Assembly: GCA_016710465.1 (NCBI GenBank)
Contig: JADJVS010000015.1
Coordinates: 62,001 to 126,000 of the forward strand
Direction: 5' to 3'
DNA length: 64,000 bases
Source of the DNA: Sulfuritalea sp.
GTDB lineage: Bacteria > Pseudomonadota > Gammaproteobacteria > Burkholderiales > Rhodocyclaceae
Numbering within the stretch: the stretch's first letter is position 1; each line of letters opens with the position of its first letter. The notes beneath the pieces were generated by a model. That model had not been told where the DNA came from, did not search any database, and worked only from the letters and a program-made list of their open reading frames with translations. Both the position numbers and the translations under genes were made by a program. Shown piece after piece: positions 52,036 through 60,765 of this stretch.

Positions 52036-52905
52036 TCAGCCCTCCTGGGCCAGTTCCGTCAGCTCCCGAATCAGGTCTTCGAACTTGTTCAGCGCATGCT
52101 CCCGTTGTGCCCCGGTGGTCAAGGCATGTACCGCCACGGCCAGCTCGGCACTGGCGCGGCGCAGGGCCAGCGCCTGCCCGCGACGCACGGGATCGGCCGG
52201 CAGGTCGAAGCCGTCGGCGTAATCACGCAGCCAGGCGGCGACCGTGGCGCGCGGTGGTCGTTCGCGCTGGACGCGGCGCGCCAGATCGAGCCATTCACGC
52301 TGGCGGCGCAAACGCTCTTCGTACCAGAACTGGCTTCCCGTGGGCTGGGCGCCGATCAGGCGGCGGATGGCGGCCTCCTGCTCGTCGCTGAAGCCGCCAA
52401 ACCAGAATTCGGCCCGCTCCAGCAGGCGCTTTTCGCGCGCCTTGCGCTGGCCGATTTCACCTTCGGCCAGGCGTGCCTCTTTCGCATGGTCGGCATTCTT
52501 CTCCGCAAGCCGTGTCGCCATGCGATCAATCTGGGCCGGGGCCAAGGTTGCCAGCAGGTCGGCCGTGTCGGGGATCGCCTTGTCGGCCAGGACACGCACG
52601 CGGCGGATGATGCCGTCGCTCAGCGCCAGCGTGTCGGCGGCACCGGGTCGGGCGGCCACCAGCTTGCTGGCATCCTGCAGCAGCCCGGCGTAATCGCGCA
52701 GTTGGCTCTGGCGATGCCAGGCATGGAAACGCAGCACGCGTTCGCGGACCAGGGCGTCCTGCTCCGGCGTGAAGTCCAGGTATTGATCCATCCACCAGCG
52801 AGCCAGGCTGTCGACATTTCCGTAACCCAGGCGGATGGCGCTGCACGCCGACAGCAACAGGGCGGCGGCGAAAAGCAGGAGCAGGCGGCGGTAGCGATGG
52901 CGCAT
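52036..52905 (-). CDS. DUF6279-family lipoprotein
   Basis: A 289-residue helical lipoprotein. The lipobox is in LLLSACSAIRLGY. The start region GYGNVDSLARWWMDQYLDFTPEQ is typical of the family, which has no known function. It is likely anchored in the outer membrane facing the periplasm. It converges on paaE. Confidence 0.8.
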   Translation of the reverse strand: MRHRYRRLLLLFAAALLLSACSAIRLGYGNVDSLARWWMDQYLDFTPEQDALVRERVLRFHAWHRQSQLRDYAGLLQDASKLVAARPGAADTLALSDGIIRRVRVLADKAIPDTADLLATLAPAQIDRMATRLAEKNADHAKEARLAEGEIGQRKAREKRLLERAEFWFGGFSDEQEAAIRRLIGAQPTGSQFWYEERLRRQREWLDLARRVQRERPPRATVAAWLRDYADGFDLPADPVRRGQALALRRASAELAVAVHALTTGAQREHALNKFEDLIRELTELAQEG

Positions 52906-52986
52906 CGGTGGCGGGTCGGCGGGTCAGGACTCGGGCCGGGCCAGTATCGCCGGGCGGGTCGCCCGGCGTCAATCTGCGCCGGCGCG

Positions 52987-53013
52987 AAAGTCGGCGCCGG
53001 CGATACGGCGCTA
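52987..53013 (+). repeat. dispersed 27-bp element, copy 10 (intergenic)
   Basis: This reads AAAGTCGGCGCCGGCGATAC plus GGCG, upstream of the rhodanese-like gene and downstream of the divergent lipoprotein start. Confidence 0.72.
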
Positions 53014-53047
53014 AACTCGGCCCACGTCGTGCGTGGAGGCTGGGTCC

Positions 53048-53701
53048 ATGAAAGTCCGTGCTTACGTTGCAGTGCTATGTTGCCTGCTGTCCATGGATCC
53101 GGCTCGGGCGGATCAGCCGGTCGGCATCACCGCCCGGCAGCCGTGGCTGGATGTGATGCATGAGGGACGCCTGGTGCGCATCCTGCGCGATCCGGACAAT
53201 CTCAACCAGATCGATCCCGACTTCGCCCTGACCTCGCGTCCCTGCCCGCCTTACTGCGTGCAACCGATGCAGTTGGCGCCCGGCGTCGAGACGCTTGGCG
53301 AGCTGGAAGTCATGGACTACCTGCGTCGCATCACCCTGCGCGACGATGGGGTGCTGGTCATCGATTCCCGTGATGCCGAGTGGCTGGAACGCTCCGGCAT
53401 GATCCCGGGAGCGATTCACATTCCCTGGACGCGCTTGCATTCGTCACAGGCACAGCCGGATGCGATCGCCGAAATCCTGACCCTGCAGTTCGGTGCCAGC
53501 CGTACCGGTTTGCTGTGGAATTTCGAAAACGCCAGGACCCTGTTGTTCTATTGCAACGGGCCGTGGTGCGGTCAGTCGCCGACCAACATCAGGCAACTGC
53601 TGGCGCTGGGCTATCCGGCGCACAAGTTGAAGTGGTATCGCGGCGGCATGCAGGAATGGAAAAGCCTGGGCTTGACCACGGTGCCCCCGGCCAAGCGGTG
53701 A
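53048..53701 (+). CDS. periplasmic rhodanese-domain protein
   Basis: A 217-residue protein with a signal peptide (VRAYVAVLCCLLSMDPARAD). The C-terminal rhodanese domain has the active-site loop FYCNGPWCGQSPTN near residue 168, with Cys as probable persulfide carrier. An N-terminal segment contains a CPPYC pair. GGAGG nine bases before ATG 53048 supports the start. It may act in periplasmic sulfur transfer, consistent with a sulfur oxidiser. Confidence 0.85.
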   Translation: MKVRAYVAVLCCLLSMDPARADQPVGITARQPWLDVMHEGRLVRILRDPDNLNQIDPDFALTSRPCPPYCVQPMQLAPGVETLGELEVMDYLRRITLRDDGVLVIDSRDAEWLERSGMIPGAIHIPWTRLHSSQAQPDAIAEILTLQFGASRTGLLWNFENARTLLFYCNGPWCGQSPTNIRQLLALGYPAHKLKWYRGGMQEWKSLGLTTVPPAKR

Positions 53702-53707
53702 TCCGGA

Positions 53708-53893
53708 TCAGGGCGTGGCGGGACGGACGGCGCGCGCCGGAGCGCGATAGAAGTCGGTGACGGCAAAGGCGGTTTGCAACGGGCAGTCGGCGGCGCGGCC
53801 GCATTGCCGACTATTCGCGCACTCGCCCTGGGACTGCACCAGCGCCACATAGTCGTCGCACACCGGGCAGCGCTCCATAGGTGGTTCGAACAT
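53708..53893 (-). CDS. small Cys-rich protein of unknown function
   Basis: A 61-residue protein with five cysteines (CPVC at 9-12, then 25, 31 and 37), suggesting a small zinc or iron-sulfur site. AAGGGGAAAA lies just upstream of the ATG. It converges on the rhodanese gene. I do not recognise the family. Confidence 0.6.
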   Translation of the reverse strand: MFEPPMERCPVCDDYVALVQSQGECANSRQCGRAADCPLQTAFAVTDFYRAPARAVRPATP

Positions 53894-54026
53894 GTTTTTC
53901 CCCTTTGCGGCAGCTATGCGATCGGGCTAATGCCGTTGTCTTCGCACGCCTAGCCCAGTCTAGGCCCGGGTAAATGCCGATGGCAATCCGTATTTGCCGC
54001 AAAGATCCTTGTTTGCGCGCCGCCGG

Positions 54027-57000
54027 CTACGCCGTTGAAGCGGGGGCGGAGTTGCGTGAGCGGCTGCGAAGCAGTCGCAGGCTTTCGCGGGCCGAGTCAA
54101 ACTCGAAGGCATCGATCTGCCGAATCAACTCGTCGTAGGCGGGGCCGAGGGCATCGCGGTAGGCCCTGGCGTTGGCGCGTGTCAGGCCGATCACCGCGAG
54201 ATGGCCCTGGTCAAGCATGGCATCGAGTTCGTCGAGAAGTCGACTCGCGGAATTCGACTCCGGCTCCACTCCCGACACCGATCCTGACTCCGATGTCAAC
54301 ACCGATGCTTCCGTGGCTTGCGTCGACTTTGCCCGCGGCAAGGCCTTGATCAAGGCCTGGAATTCCAGGCGCATGGCGGACAATTGGCCATCGAAATCGC
54401 CGCTGCTGAGACCCTTTTCGGCACATTCGGCAATGTCCGTTTCAAGGCTTGCCGCGAGCTCCGCCAGTCGCCTGACGCCGAGTGTCGCGGCAATGCCCTT
54501 GAGCGCGTGGGCCTTGTGCTTGGCCGAGGCCAGGTCGCGCTCGGCGAGCCTGGCGTCAATCTCCAGCACGTCATTGCCGTGGGTCATCACCAGGCCATTG
54601 AGGAGGTCGACGTAGCGATTCTCCTTGCCGAGCACCGCCCGCAGCCCACTCTCCACATCCATGCCGGGCAGGGCCCGCAGGCGGTCCAGGGTCGCCGCGC
54701 GACGGATATCCGATTTCTTGTCTGGCGCATAGCCGATGCCGGCAGGAAGGCCTTCGCGACCGTCGCTCCCGGCGTCGCCGCTTCGCGCGGGCAGCCACTT
54801 GAGCAGCATCGCATACAGCGTTCCCGGGTCGACCGGCTTGGGCACGAAGTCATTCATGCCGGCCGCCACGCAGGCCTGCCTGTCGTCGGCGAAGACATTG
54901 GCCGTCATCGCCAGGACCGGGCGATTCTCCCAGCCGGCCAGGGCGCGGATTGCCCGTGTCGCGCGAAGGCCGTCGAGGCGCGGCATTTGCACGTCCATCA
55001 ACACCAGGTCATAGGCCACCAGGCGCGCCTTGGTGACGGCCTCCTCGCCATCGGTCGCCGTATCCACCGTCATGCCCACGGCGTTCAGCAACTCCAGCGC
55101 CACTTCCCGGTTGATGCTGTTGTCCTCGGCAAGAAGCAGGCGGGCGCCTCGATGGTGGCGCCGAAGCATGTCCTCGGCGTCCGCTCCGGCTTCGGCATGG
55201 TCGCCCGGAACGATGCCGTGGCCGCGCTTGAGGCGGGCGGTAAGCCAGAAGCGGCTGCCTTCGCCGGGGCTGCTGTCGACGCCGGTGTCGCCGCCCATGA
55301 GCTGCGCCAGGCGCCGCGTGATCGCCAGGCCCAGGCCGGTTCCGCCGTGCGTCCGCGTCGTCGAGGTGTCGGCCTGCTCGAAAACCTGGAACAGGCGTCC
55401 GCGTTCCTCTTCACTGATTCCAATGCCGGTATCGACCACTTCGAAACGCACCAGCAGATCGTCGCCGGTTTCTTCAAGCAGGCTGGCGCGCAGCATGACG
55501 CTGCCTTCGGCGGTGAATTTCACGGCGTTCCCCGCGTAGTTCAGCACCGCCTGGCGCAGCCGCGTCGGATCGCCGCGTAGCCAGTCGGGCACCCTGTCGC
55601 GCTCGACGTGGATGCGCAGGCCCTTGGCGCGCGCGGATTCGCCAATGATCGAGGCGACGTTGTCGAGGATCGCGAGCAAGGGGAAGTCCGTTTGCTCCAG
55701 TTGCATGCGCCCGGCCTCGATCTTCGACAGGTCGAGAATGTCGTTGATGATCGACAGCAGATGCTGGCCGGCGTTGTCGATCTTGTCGAGGCGTTCGAGC
55801 TGGACGCCCGTCACCGCGGAGCGTCGCAGCAAGTGGGTCAGCCCGATGATCGCGTTCATCGGCGTGCGGATCTCGTGGCTCATGTTTGCGAGGAACGCGC
55901 TCTTCGCCTGATTGGCGGCGTCGGCCTGGTGCTTCGCCGCCTCCAGTTCCATCGTGCGTTGCTCGACAAGCTCCTCGAGGTGGCCCCGGTAACTGTCCAG
56001 CTCGAGTCCCAGGCGCTTCTTTTCGGTGATGTCTTCCTGCACCCCGACATAGTGGGTCACCTTGCCATCCTCCTGGCGCAGGGGGGCGATGGTGGCGAAT
56101 TCGACGTAGTCCGAGCCGTCCTTGCGGCGGTTGTACAGTTCGCCCTTCCATGAACCGCCCTTGGCGACGGTGGTCCACAAGTCGTTGAATGTTGCCCCGG
56201 GCGTCTTGCCGGATTTCAGGATGCGCGGATTCTTGCCGATCACTTCGTCACGCTCATAGCCGGTGGCGCGAATGAAGGCCTGGTTGACGTACTCGATTTC
56301 GCCTTTCAGGTTGGTGATGACGACGCTCTCGGGGCTTTGCTCGACGGCCAGTGACAGCTTCCGCAGTTGTTCCATGGCCAGTTTGCGTTCGGTGATGTCC
56401 AGCAGCGTCACCAGCAACTGTTCGTCGCTCAGCGACACCGCCATGAAACGTATGTAACGGTCGGTGCCATTTTTGTGGCGCACGCGGAAGGTCCGGTCAC
56501 GGGTGCCCGGCATGGCCTCCGTGTTCTGGTCGATTGCGTTCCAGGCTGCCGCGACTTCCGCGCGATAGGCCGGATCCGGATAGGCCCGTGCCCACCAGGC
56601 ATCCGCGTCGGGAACGTCCTCGATCGTGTAGCCGAGCATCGCCGTCACCGCCGGATTGATATAGTCGACGCGGCGCTGGGGAGTCGCGACGATGATGCCG
56701 AATGGCGCGTGGCTCACCAGGGCGCGGAACATCTCCTCGCTTCTGCGCAATGCCTCCTCGGCGCGCTTGCTCTCGGTAATGTCGCGCAGGTTGGCCTGGA
56801 TCATTTCCTCGCCGTTGATGTCCATTCGGCAGAGTCGAATCCTGGCGATGAAGCTGTTGCCGTTGTCGAGGCGAAGATGCTGCCAGTCGAACTCGATATT
56901 CTTCGTTCTCAACACCTCGCCGATGATTCGCTGCGAGGCGAGCTTCGAGTCCTCGCCGTCCGGCTGGGTTGGTGGCGACAGGTCAAACGGATGCTTGCTG

Positions 57001-58316
57001 AGGAGGTCCTCGCGCTTGCTGGCGCCGAAGAGCCTCAGCGCCGCGGGATTGCACTCGATGAAGCTGTGGCCCCGGATCACCAGAACCGCGTCCATGGTCG
57101 ACTCGAACAGGGTGCGATGGCGGAGTTCCGACAGCTTGAGTTGCCCGGTTCGTGCTTCGATCTGCTCTTCGAGATTCGTGTTCGCCGCGCGCAAGGCCGT
57201 TTCGGCGTCCTGCCAGCGCCGACTCAGCCGCAAGGCCAGATACAATCCGATCAGGCCGGGCAGCAGGAATATGACCACGGTGATCAAGGTCAGCTTGCGT
57301 ATCTGTGGCGCGACCTGGTCGATCAATTTGTCCAGGCTGCGGAAAAGATACAGCCGCCATCCGTTCTGCAGGCGGACTTCGAAACTCAGCCAGCGCTCGC
57401 CGCGCCCGTCCGTCGTCTGGGTGAATTGGGCCTCGCCCGCTTCTGCCGGATCGGCATCCTGTATCAATCGGCCGCCGGCGAAGGAGGCGTGGGACTTGAG
57501 TGGGTCGCCGAGTTCTTCGTTCAGGCGAGCGGGATCGCTTTCCGCGATGCGCTTGCCGTTGCCGTCGATCAGCGTGGCCTGGTCGAAGGGCAGGATCGCG
57601 GAATAGTCGATCAGCGCCGACAAGTGGCTGAGGTGCATCACGCCCCCCAGATGCAAGGCAATCTCCCCGGCCGGGTCAAGGATTGGAATGTCGATCGCAA
57701 CCGCCGGGATGCCATCGGCGCCGACGAAGACATTGGATATGACCATCTTTTTCGTCCGGCGGGCTTCCTGAAAATACGGACGGTCGGCAAGGTTGAACTT
57801 CTTCAGGTGGCGCTGAACCTCGAAGGGATGCGAAATATAGTGATCGCCATTGGGCGTCAGGACGAACAGAACCGAGAACCGGCTTTGTCGGCGCAAGCTT
57901 TCGAGTTGCCGTCGCTTGGCCTGATCGACGTTTTCCGGGATGCCATTCAGCGAGCGGTCAATGCGGGCAATGTCGTGCAAGGACGAGAACGCGGGGATTT
58001 GCGAGGTCAGTTTCAACAAGGCGCCGGCTTGTTCGATGTCGAGCTCGATATCCTTGCGCAACGAGGATGCAAACGCGATCTGGTCCTTGGCCCAGTGGTC
58101 CACCGCCCATTCGTAGAGCGCGCTGCGCAGGATGAAAACCAGCAGCCCGATCGAAATCAGCGCCGGAATCGCAACGATGGCAATGATTTGGCGACGGCGA
58201 GCGAATTGCATCAGGTGTTGGTCGTCCTGTTCAGTATTCCATGCGCGCCACCCGTGCCAGCCCTTGGCGGCTAAGGGATGTTGATCCGTTTGGGTGGTGC
58301 TCCGGCCCGTTTGCAT
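54027..58316 (-). CDS. hybrid sensor histidine kinase with Cache, PAS, receiver and Hpt domains
   Basis: A very large (1429-residue) membrane sensor. Order: first transmembrane helix (IIAIVAIPALISIGLLVFIL), a periplasmic double-Cache-like domain, second helix (LITVVIFLLPGLIGLYLALR), three PAS domains (two with ITExKR-type ends), HisKA (NMSHEIRTPMNAIIGL, His near 813), HATPase (GGTGLGLAI near 998), a receiver (LVLMDVQMP, Asp near 1104) and an Hpt domain (KHKAHALKGIAATLG near 1268). It probably signals through a separate regulator. A start at 58211 (MQFARRRQ) would put the first helix at the N-terminus and is also plausible. Confidence 0.9.
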   Translation of the reverse strand: MQTGRSTTQTDQHPLAAKGWHGWRAWNTEQDDQHLMQFARRRQIIAIVAIPALISIGLLVFILRSALYEWAVDHWAKDQIAFASSLRKDIELDIEQAGALLKLTSQIPAFSSLHDIARIDRSLNGIPENVDQAKRRQLESLRRQSRFSVLFVLTPNGDHYISHPFEVQRHLKKFNLADRPYFQEARRTKKMVISNVFVGADGIPAVAIDIPILDPAGEIALHLGGVMHLSHLSALIDYSAILPFDQATLIDGNGKRIAESDPARLNEELGDPLKSHASFAGGRLIQDADPAEAGEAQFTQTTDGRGERWLSFEVRLQNGWRLYLFRSLDKLIDQVAPQIRKLTLITVVIFLLPGLIGLYLALRLSRRWQDAETALRAANTNLEEQIEARTGQLKLSELRHRTLFESTMDAVLVIRGHSFIECNPAALRLFGASKREDLLSKHPFDLSPPTQPDGEDSKLASQRIIGEVLRTKNIEFDWQHLRLDNGNSFIARIRLCRMDINGEEMIQANLRDITESKRAEEALRRSEEMFRALVSHAPFGIIVATPQRRVDYINPAVTAMLGYTIEDVPDADAWWARAYPDPAYRAEVAAAWNAIDQNTEAMPGTRDRTFRVRHKNGTDRYIRFMAVSLSDEQLLVTLLDITERKLAMEQLRKLSLAVEQSPESVVITNLKGEIEYVNQAFIRATGYERDEVIGKNPRILKSGKTPGATFNDLWTTVAKGGSWKGELYNRRKDGSDYVEFATIAPLRQEDGKVTHYVGVQEDITEKKRLGLELDSYRGHLEELVEQRTMELEAAKHQADAANQAKSAFLANMSHEIRTPMNAIIGLTHLLRRSAVTGVQLERLDKIDNAGQHLLSIINDILDLSKIEAGRMQLEQTDFPLLAILDNVASIIGESARAKGLRIHVERDRVPDWLRGDPTRLRQAVLNYAGNAVKFTAEGSVMLRASLLEETGDDLLVRFEVVDTGIGISEEERGRLFQVFEQADTSTTRTHGGTGLGLAITRRLAQLMGGDTGVDSSPGEGSRFWLTARLKRGHGIVPGDHAEAGADAEDMLRRHHRGARLLLAEDNSINREVALELLNAVGMTVDTATDGEEAVTKARLVAYDLVLMDVQMPRLDGLRATRAIRALAGWENRPVLAMTANVFADDRQACVAAGMNDFVPKPVDPGTLYAMLLKWLPARSGDAGSDGREGLPAGIGYAPDKKSDIRRAATLDRLRALPGMDVESGLRAVLGKENRYVDLLNGLVMTHGNDVLEIDARLAERDLASAKHKAHALKGIAATLGVRRLAELAASLETDIAECAEKGLSSGDFDGQLSAMRLEFQALIKALPRAKSTQATEASVLTSESGSVSGVEPESNSASRLLDELDAMLDQGHLAVIGLTRANARAYRDALGPAYDELIRQIDAFEFDSARESLRLLRSRSRNSAPASTA

Positions 58317-58458
58317 CTTGGCGCAGCGGCGATGGCATCGCCCTGCCGATTCCGCGAATCGTCTCAGAGCGGCGGGGATTTGTTGATCCGTATTGGGTGC
58401 AGCGATCTGCGGTCTCTACGTAGTCGCGGAGAACCGAGCTCGCGAATCGACTAGCGAT

Positions 58459-59253
58459 TCAAGCCTTCCAACCCAGCCTGCGGGATATTTGCCCGGCGGC
58501 GCCGCGGATGGCGCGCGGAATCGCACCGTCCCAGTCTGCGGGGAAGAGGCTCGCCGGGCCCAGGCCGGTGATGGCGATCACCATTTTGCCTTCGTGGTCG
58601 AAGACGGGAGAGCAGAAGGCATTGATGCCTGGCAGCACGGAGCCCACGGCCCGGCTCATGCCCTGCTGGCGTGCTTCCGCAACCAGCAGATCGATTCTGG
58701 CGCGAGCGACGGATACCGGCTCGGCGGAGGCCCTGGCCTGGATCGTCAGCTCGCTATCGAGCCGGGCCCGCAGCAAAGGGGAATCGAAGAACGCCACAAA
58801 GCACAGGCCGATCGCGGAATTCAGCAGCGGCATGACCGCGCCGGTGCGCAGGTTCACATTGATCGGACGCCGCGATTCGACCCAGCGCACGATGGTCGGC
58901 CCCATGTTGCCCCAAACCGCGAGCGCCACGGTCTCGCCGATCTCCTCGGCCAAGGCATCCAGCGCGGCCTCGGCCGCCTTGACGGCGTCGAGGCGGGCCA
59001 GGCTGGCGAGTCCGAGCTCCAGTGCAAACGGCCCAAGGTCGTAGCGGCCGGACGCATCCTGGATCACCAATCCGGTTCGCGCCAGGCTGACCAGGTAACG
59101 ATGCGCCTTCGCCGCCGGCATGCCGGCCACGCGTGCCAGATCACGCAGCATCATCGGTGCGCCATGGTTCGCCAGGACACGCAGCAGCGGTACGCCGACC
59201 TCGATCGACTGGATTCCCTGGCGCTCGTCTGTGTCTTTTTCTTCTCCGGACAT
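58459..59253 (-). CDS. IclR-family transcriptional regulator
   Basis: A 264-residue regulator with an N-terminal winged helix (GVPLLRVLANHGAPMMLRDLAR, then AKAHRYLVSLARTGLV) and a C-terminal effector-binding domain (VALAVWGNMGPTIVRWVES, GINAFCSPVFDHEGKMV). The start at 59253 is set by the HTH position; a longer reading would run into the next gene's 5' part. The effector and targets are unknown; it is divergent from an exonuclease gene. Confidence 0.9.
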   Translation of the reverse strand: MSGEEKDTDERQGIQSIEVGVPLLRVLANHGAPMMLRDLARVAGMPAAKAHRYLVSLARTGLVIQDASGRYDLGPFALELGLASLARLDAVKAAEAALDALAEEIGETVALAVWGNMGPTIVRWVESRRPINVNLRTGAVMPLLNSAIGLCFVAFFDSPLLRARLDSELTIQARASAEPVSVARARIDLLVAEARQQGMSRAVGSVLPGINAFCSPVFDHEGKMVIAITGLGPASLFPADWDGAIPRAIRGAAGQISRRLGWKA

Positions 59254-59267
59254 GGGCTCGATTATAG

Positions 59268-59294
59268 AATCGCCGTCCACCCACCGCCGACTTT
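59268..59294 (-). repeat. dispersed 27-bp element, copy 11 (degenerate, intergenic)
   Basis: The plus strand has AATCGCCGT at one end and GCCGACTTT at the other, with the same 27-bp spacing as the family but a changed middle. It lies between the divergent IclR and exonuclease genes. Confidence 0.5.
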
Positions 59295-59310
59295 GGATGT
59301 GCGCACCGCC

Positions 59311-60105
59311 ATGACTCCGGTACTTGTCTTCGACATCGAAAGCATTCCCGACATCGCCGGCCTGCGCGTCCTGCATGAGTTGCCCGAGTCGCTGGGCGAT
59401 GGCGAAGTGGCGGAATTCGCCTTCCAGCGCCAGCGGGCGAAAAACGGCAGCGACTTTCTGCCCCTGCATTTGCAGCGCGTGGTGGTGATTTCCTGCGCGC
59501 TACGAAGCGACGAGGGTTTCCGCGTCTGGTCCCTGGCCGAGCCCAAGTCCGGCGAGGGCGAGATCATCCAGCGCTTCTTCGATGGCGTCGAAAAGTTCAC
59601 GCCGCAACTCGTCTCATGGAACGGCGGCGGCTTCGATTTGCCGGTGCTGCATTACCGTGGCTTGATCCACGGCGTCACCGCGCCGCGCTACTGGGACATG
59701 GGCGAGGGCGATTACCGCGATTCGCGGGACTTCAAGTGGAACAATTACATCAGCCGCTACCACATGCGGCACACCGACCTGATGGACCTGCTGGCCATGT
59801 ATCAGCCGCGCGGCAGCGCGCCGCTTGACCAGTTGGCGCGCCTGATGGGCTTTCCGGGCAAGCTGGGCATGGATGGATCGGCGGTTTGGGGCGCCTGGCT
59901 GGAAGGGCGCATCGACGAGATTCGCGACTATTGCGAAACCGACGTGGTGAATACCTTCCTGGTCTTTCTGCGCTTCCAGATGATGCGTGGCCTGCTCAGC
60001 AAGGTGGAGCACGAGGCTGAAATGGCGCTGGTCAAATCATCGCTGGCCGCGACGGGTCTGTCGCATTGGAAAGAGTTCATTGCCGCCTGGGAGGCCTCAT
60101 GCTGA
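59311..60105 (+). CDS. predicted 3'-5' exonuclease, PolB-like (DNA_pol_B_exo2)
   Basis: A 264-residue DnaQ-fold exonuclease. The catalytic acidic residues are in VFDIESIPD (Asp8, Glu10), WNGGGFDLPVLHYR and YCETDVVNTF. The family is annotated as a predicted PolB-like polymerase/exonuclease. The ATG at 59311 is the natural start. The 3' end overlaps the isochorismatase-like gene by 7 bp. Confidence 0.88.
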   Translation: MTPVLVFDIESIPDIAGLRVLHELPESLGDGEVAEFAFQRQRAKNGSDFLPLHLQRVVVISCALRSDEGFRVWSLAEPKSGEGEIIQRFFDGVEKFTPQLVSWNGGGFDLPVLHYRGLIHGVTAPRYWDMGEGDYRDSRDFKWNNYISRYHMRHTDLMDLLAMYQPRGSAPLDQLARLMGFPGKLGMDGSAVWGAWLEGRIDEIRDYCETDVVNTFLVFLRFQMMRGLLSKVEHEAEMALVKSSLAATGLSHWKEFIAAWEASC

Positions 60106-60641
60106 TCGATGCGACGCGTTCCGCACTGCTCGTTGTGGATGTGCAGGGCCGGCTGGTGCCGGCGATCTCCGGCTGGCAGGCGCTGCTCGACCAGGTGATC
60201 TGGCTGATCCGCGTCGCGCGCCGCATGGAAATCCCCGTTCTGGCCTGCGAGCAGTACCCGCAAGGCCTGGGCCCGACCCATCCGGCCATCGCCGCCGAAC
60301 TGCCACCGGATTGTGTCGCCGGCAAGCTGCATTTCTCGGCCGTGGCGGGGGGCTGCCATGGCTTCGCCGCCGCCGGCTCACATCCGCAACTGGTGGTGTG
60401 CGGCATGGAAACCCACGTCTGCGTGATGCAGACCGTGCTGGAACTGCTCGAAACCGGCCGCCGGGTCTACGTCGTCGAGGAGGCCGTCGGCTCGCGCCGC
60501 GACGCCGACAAGGCGCTGGCGCTGGCGAGGATGCGCCAGGCCGGGGCGGCGATCGTCAGCCGCGAGATGGTGGCCTTCGAGTGGCTGCGCAAGGCCGATT
60601 CCGACCTGTTCCGCGAAATCAGCCGCAACTTCCTGCGCTGA
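60099..60641 (+). CDS. isochorismatase-family cysteine hydrolase
   Basis: A 180-residue hydrolase with the catalytic triad of the family: Asp14 (LLVVDVQGRL), Lys76 (AGKLHFSA) and Cys108 (GMETHVCVMQT). The fold is YcaC-like. The substrate cannot be deduced. It starts within the end of the exonuclease gene, so they are co-transcribed. Confidence 0.9.
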   Translation: MLIDATRSALLVVDVQGRLVPAISGWQALLDQVIWLIRVARRMEIPVLACEQYPQGLGPTHPAIAAELPPDCVAGKLHFSAVAGGCHGFAAAGSHPQLVVCGMETHVCVMQTVLELLETGRRVYVVEEAVGSRRDADKALALARMRQAGAAIVSREMVAFEWLRKADSDLFREISRNFLR

Positions 60642-60707
60642 TCGACAGCTTCCGTGAATTAGAGCCGTGCGACTACACGCGGTCGCCAAACTGCGCTACT
60701 ATTAAAA

Positions 60708-60722
60708 CGTTTGTTTGAAACG
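60708..60722. promoter_or_regulatory. possible operator upstream of acyl-CoA dehydrogenase
   Basis: An inverted repeat CGTTT-GTTTG-AAACG precedes the acyl-CoA dehydrogenase gene. It resembles GAAAC/GTTTC-type sites of fatty-acid regulators (TetR/PsrA-like). This is a weak visual match only. Confidence 0.35.
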
Positions 60723-60765
60723 GTCGTTCAAGCGACCGCGGCCACGAATACACGAGGAGAAGACC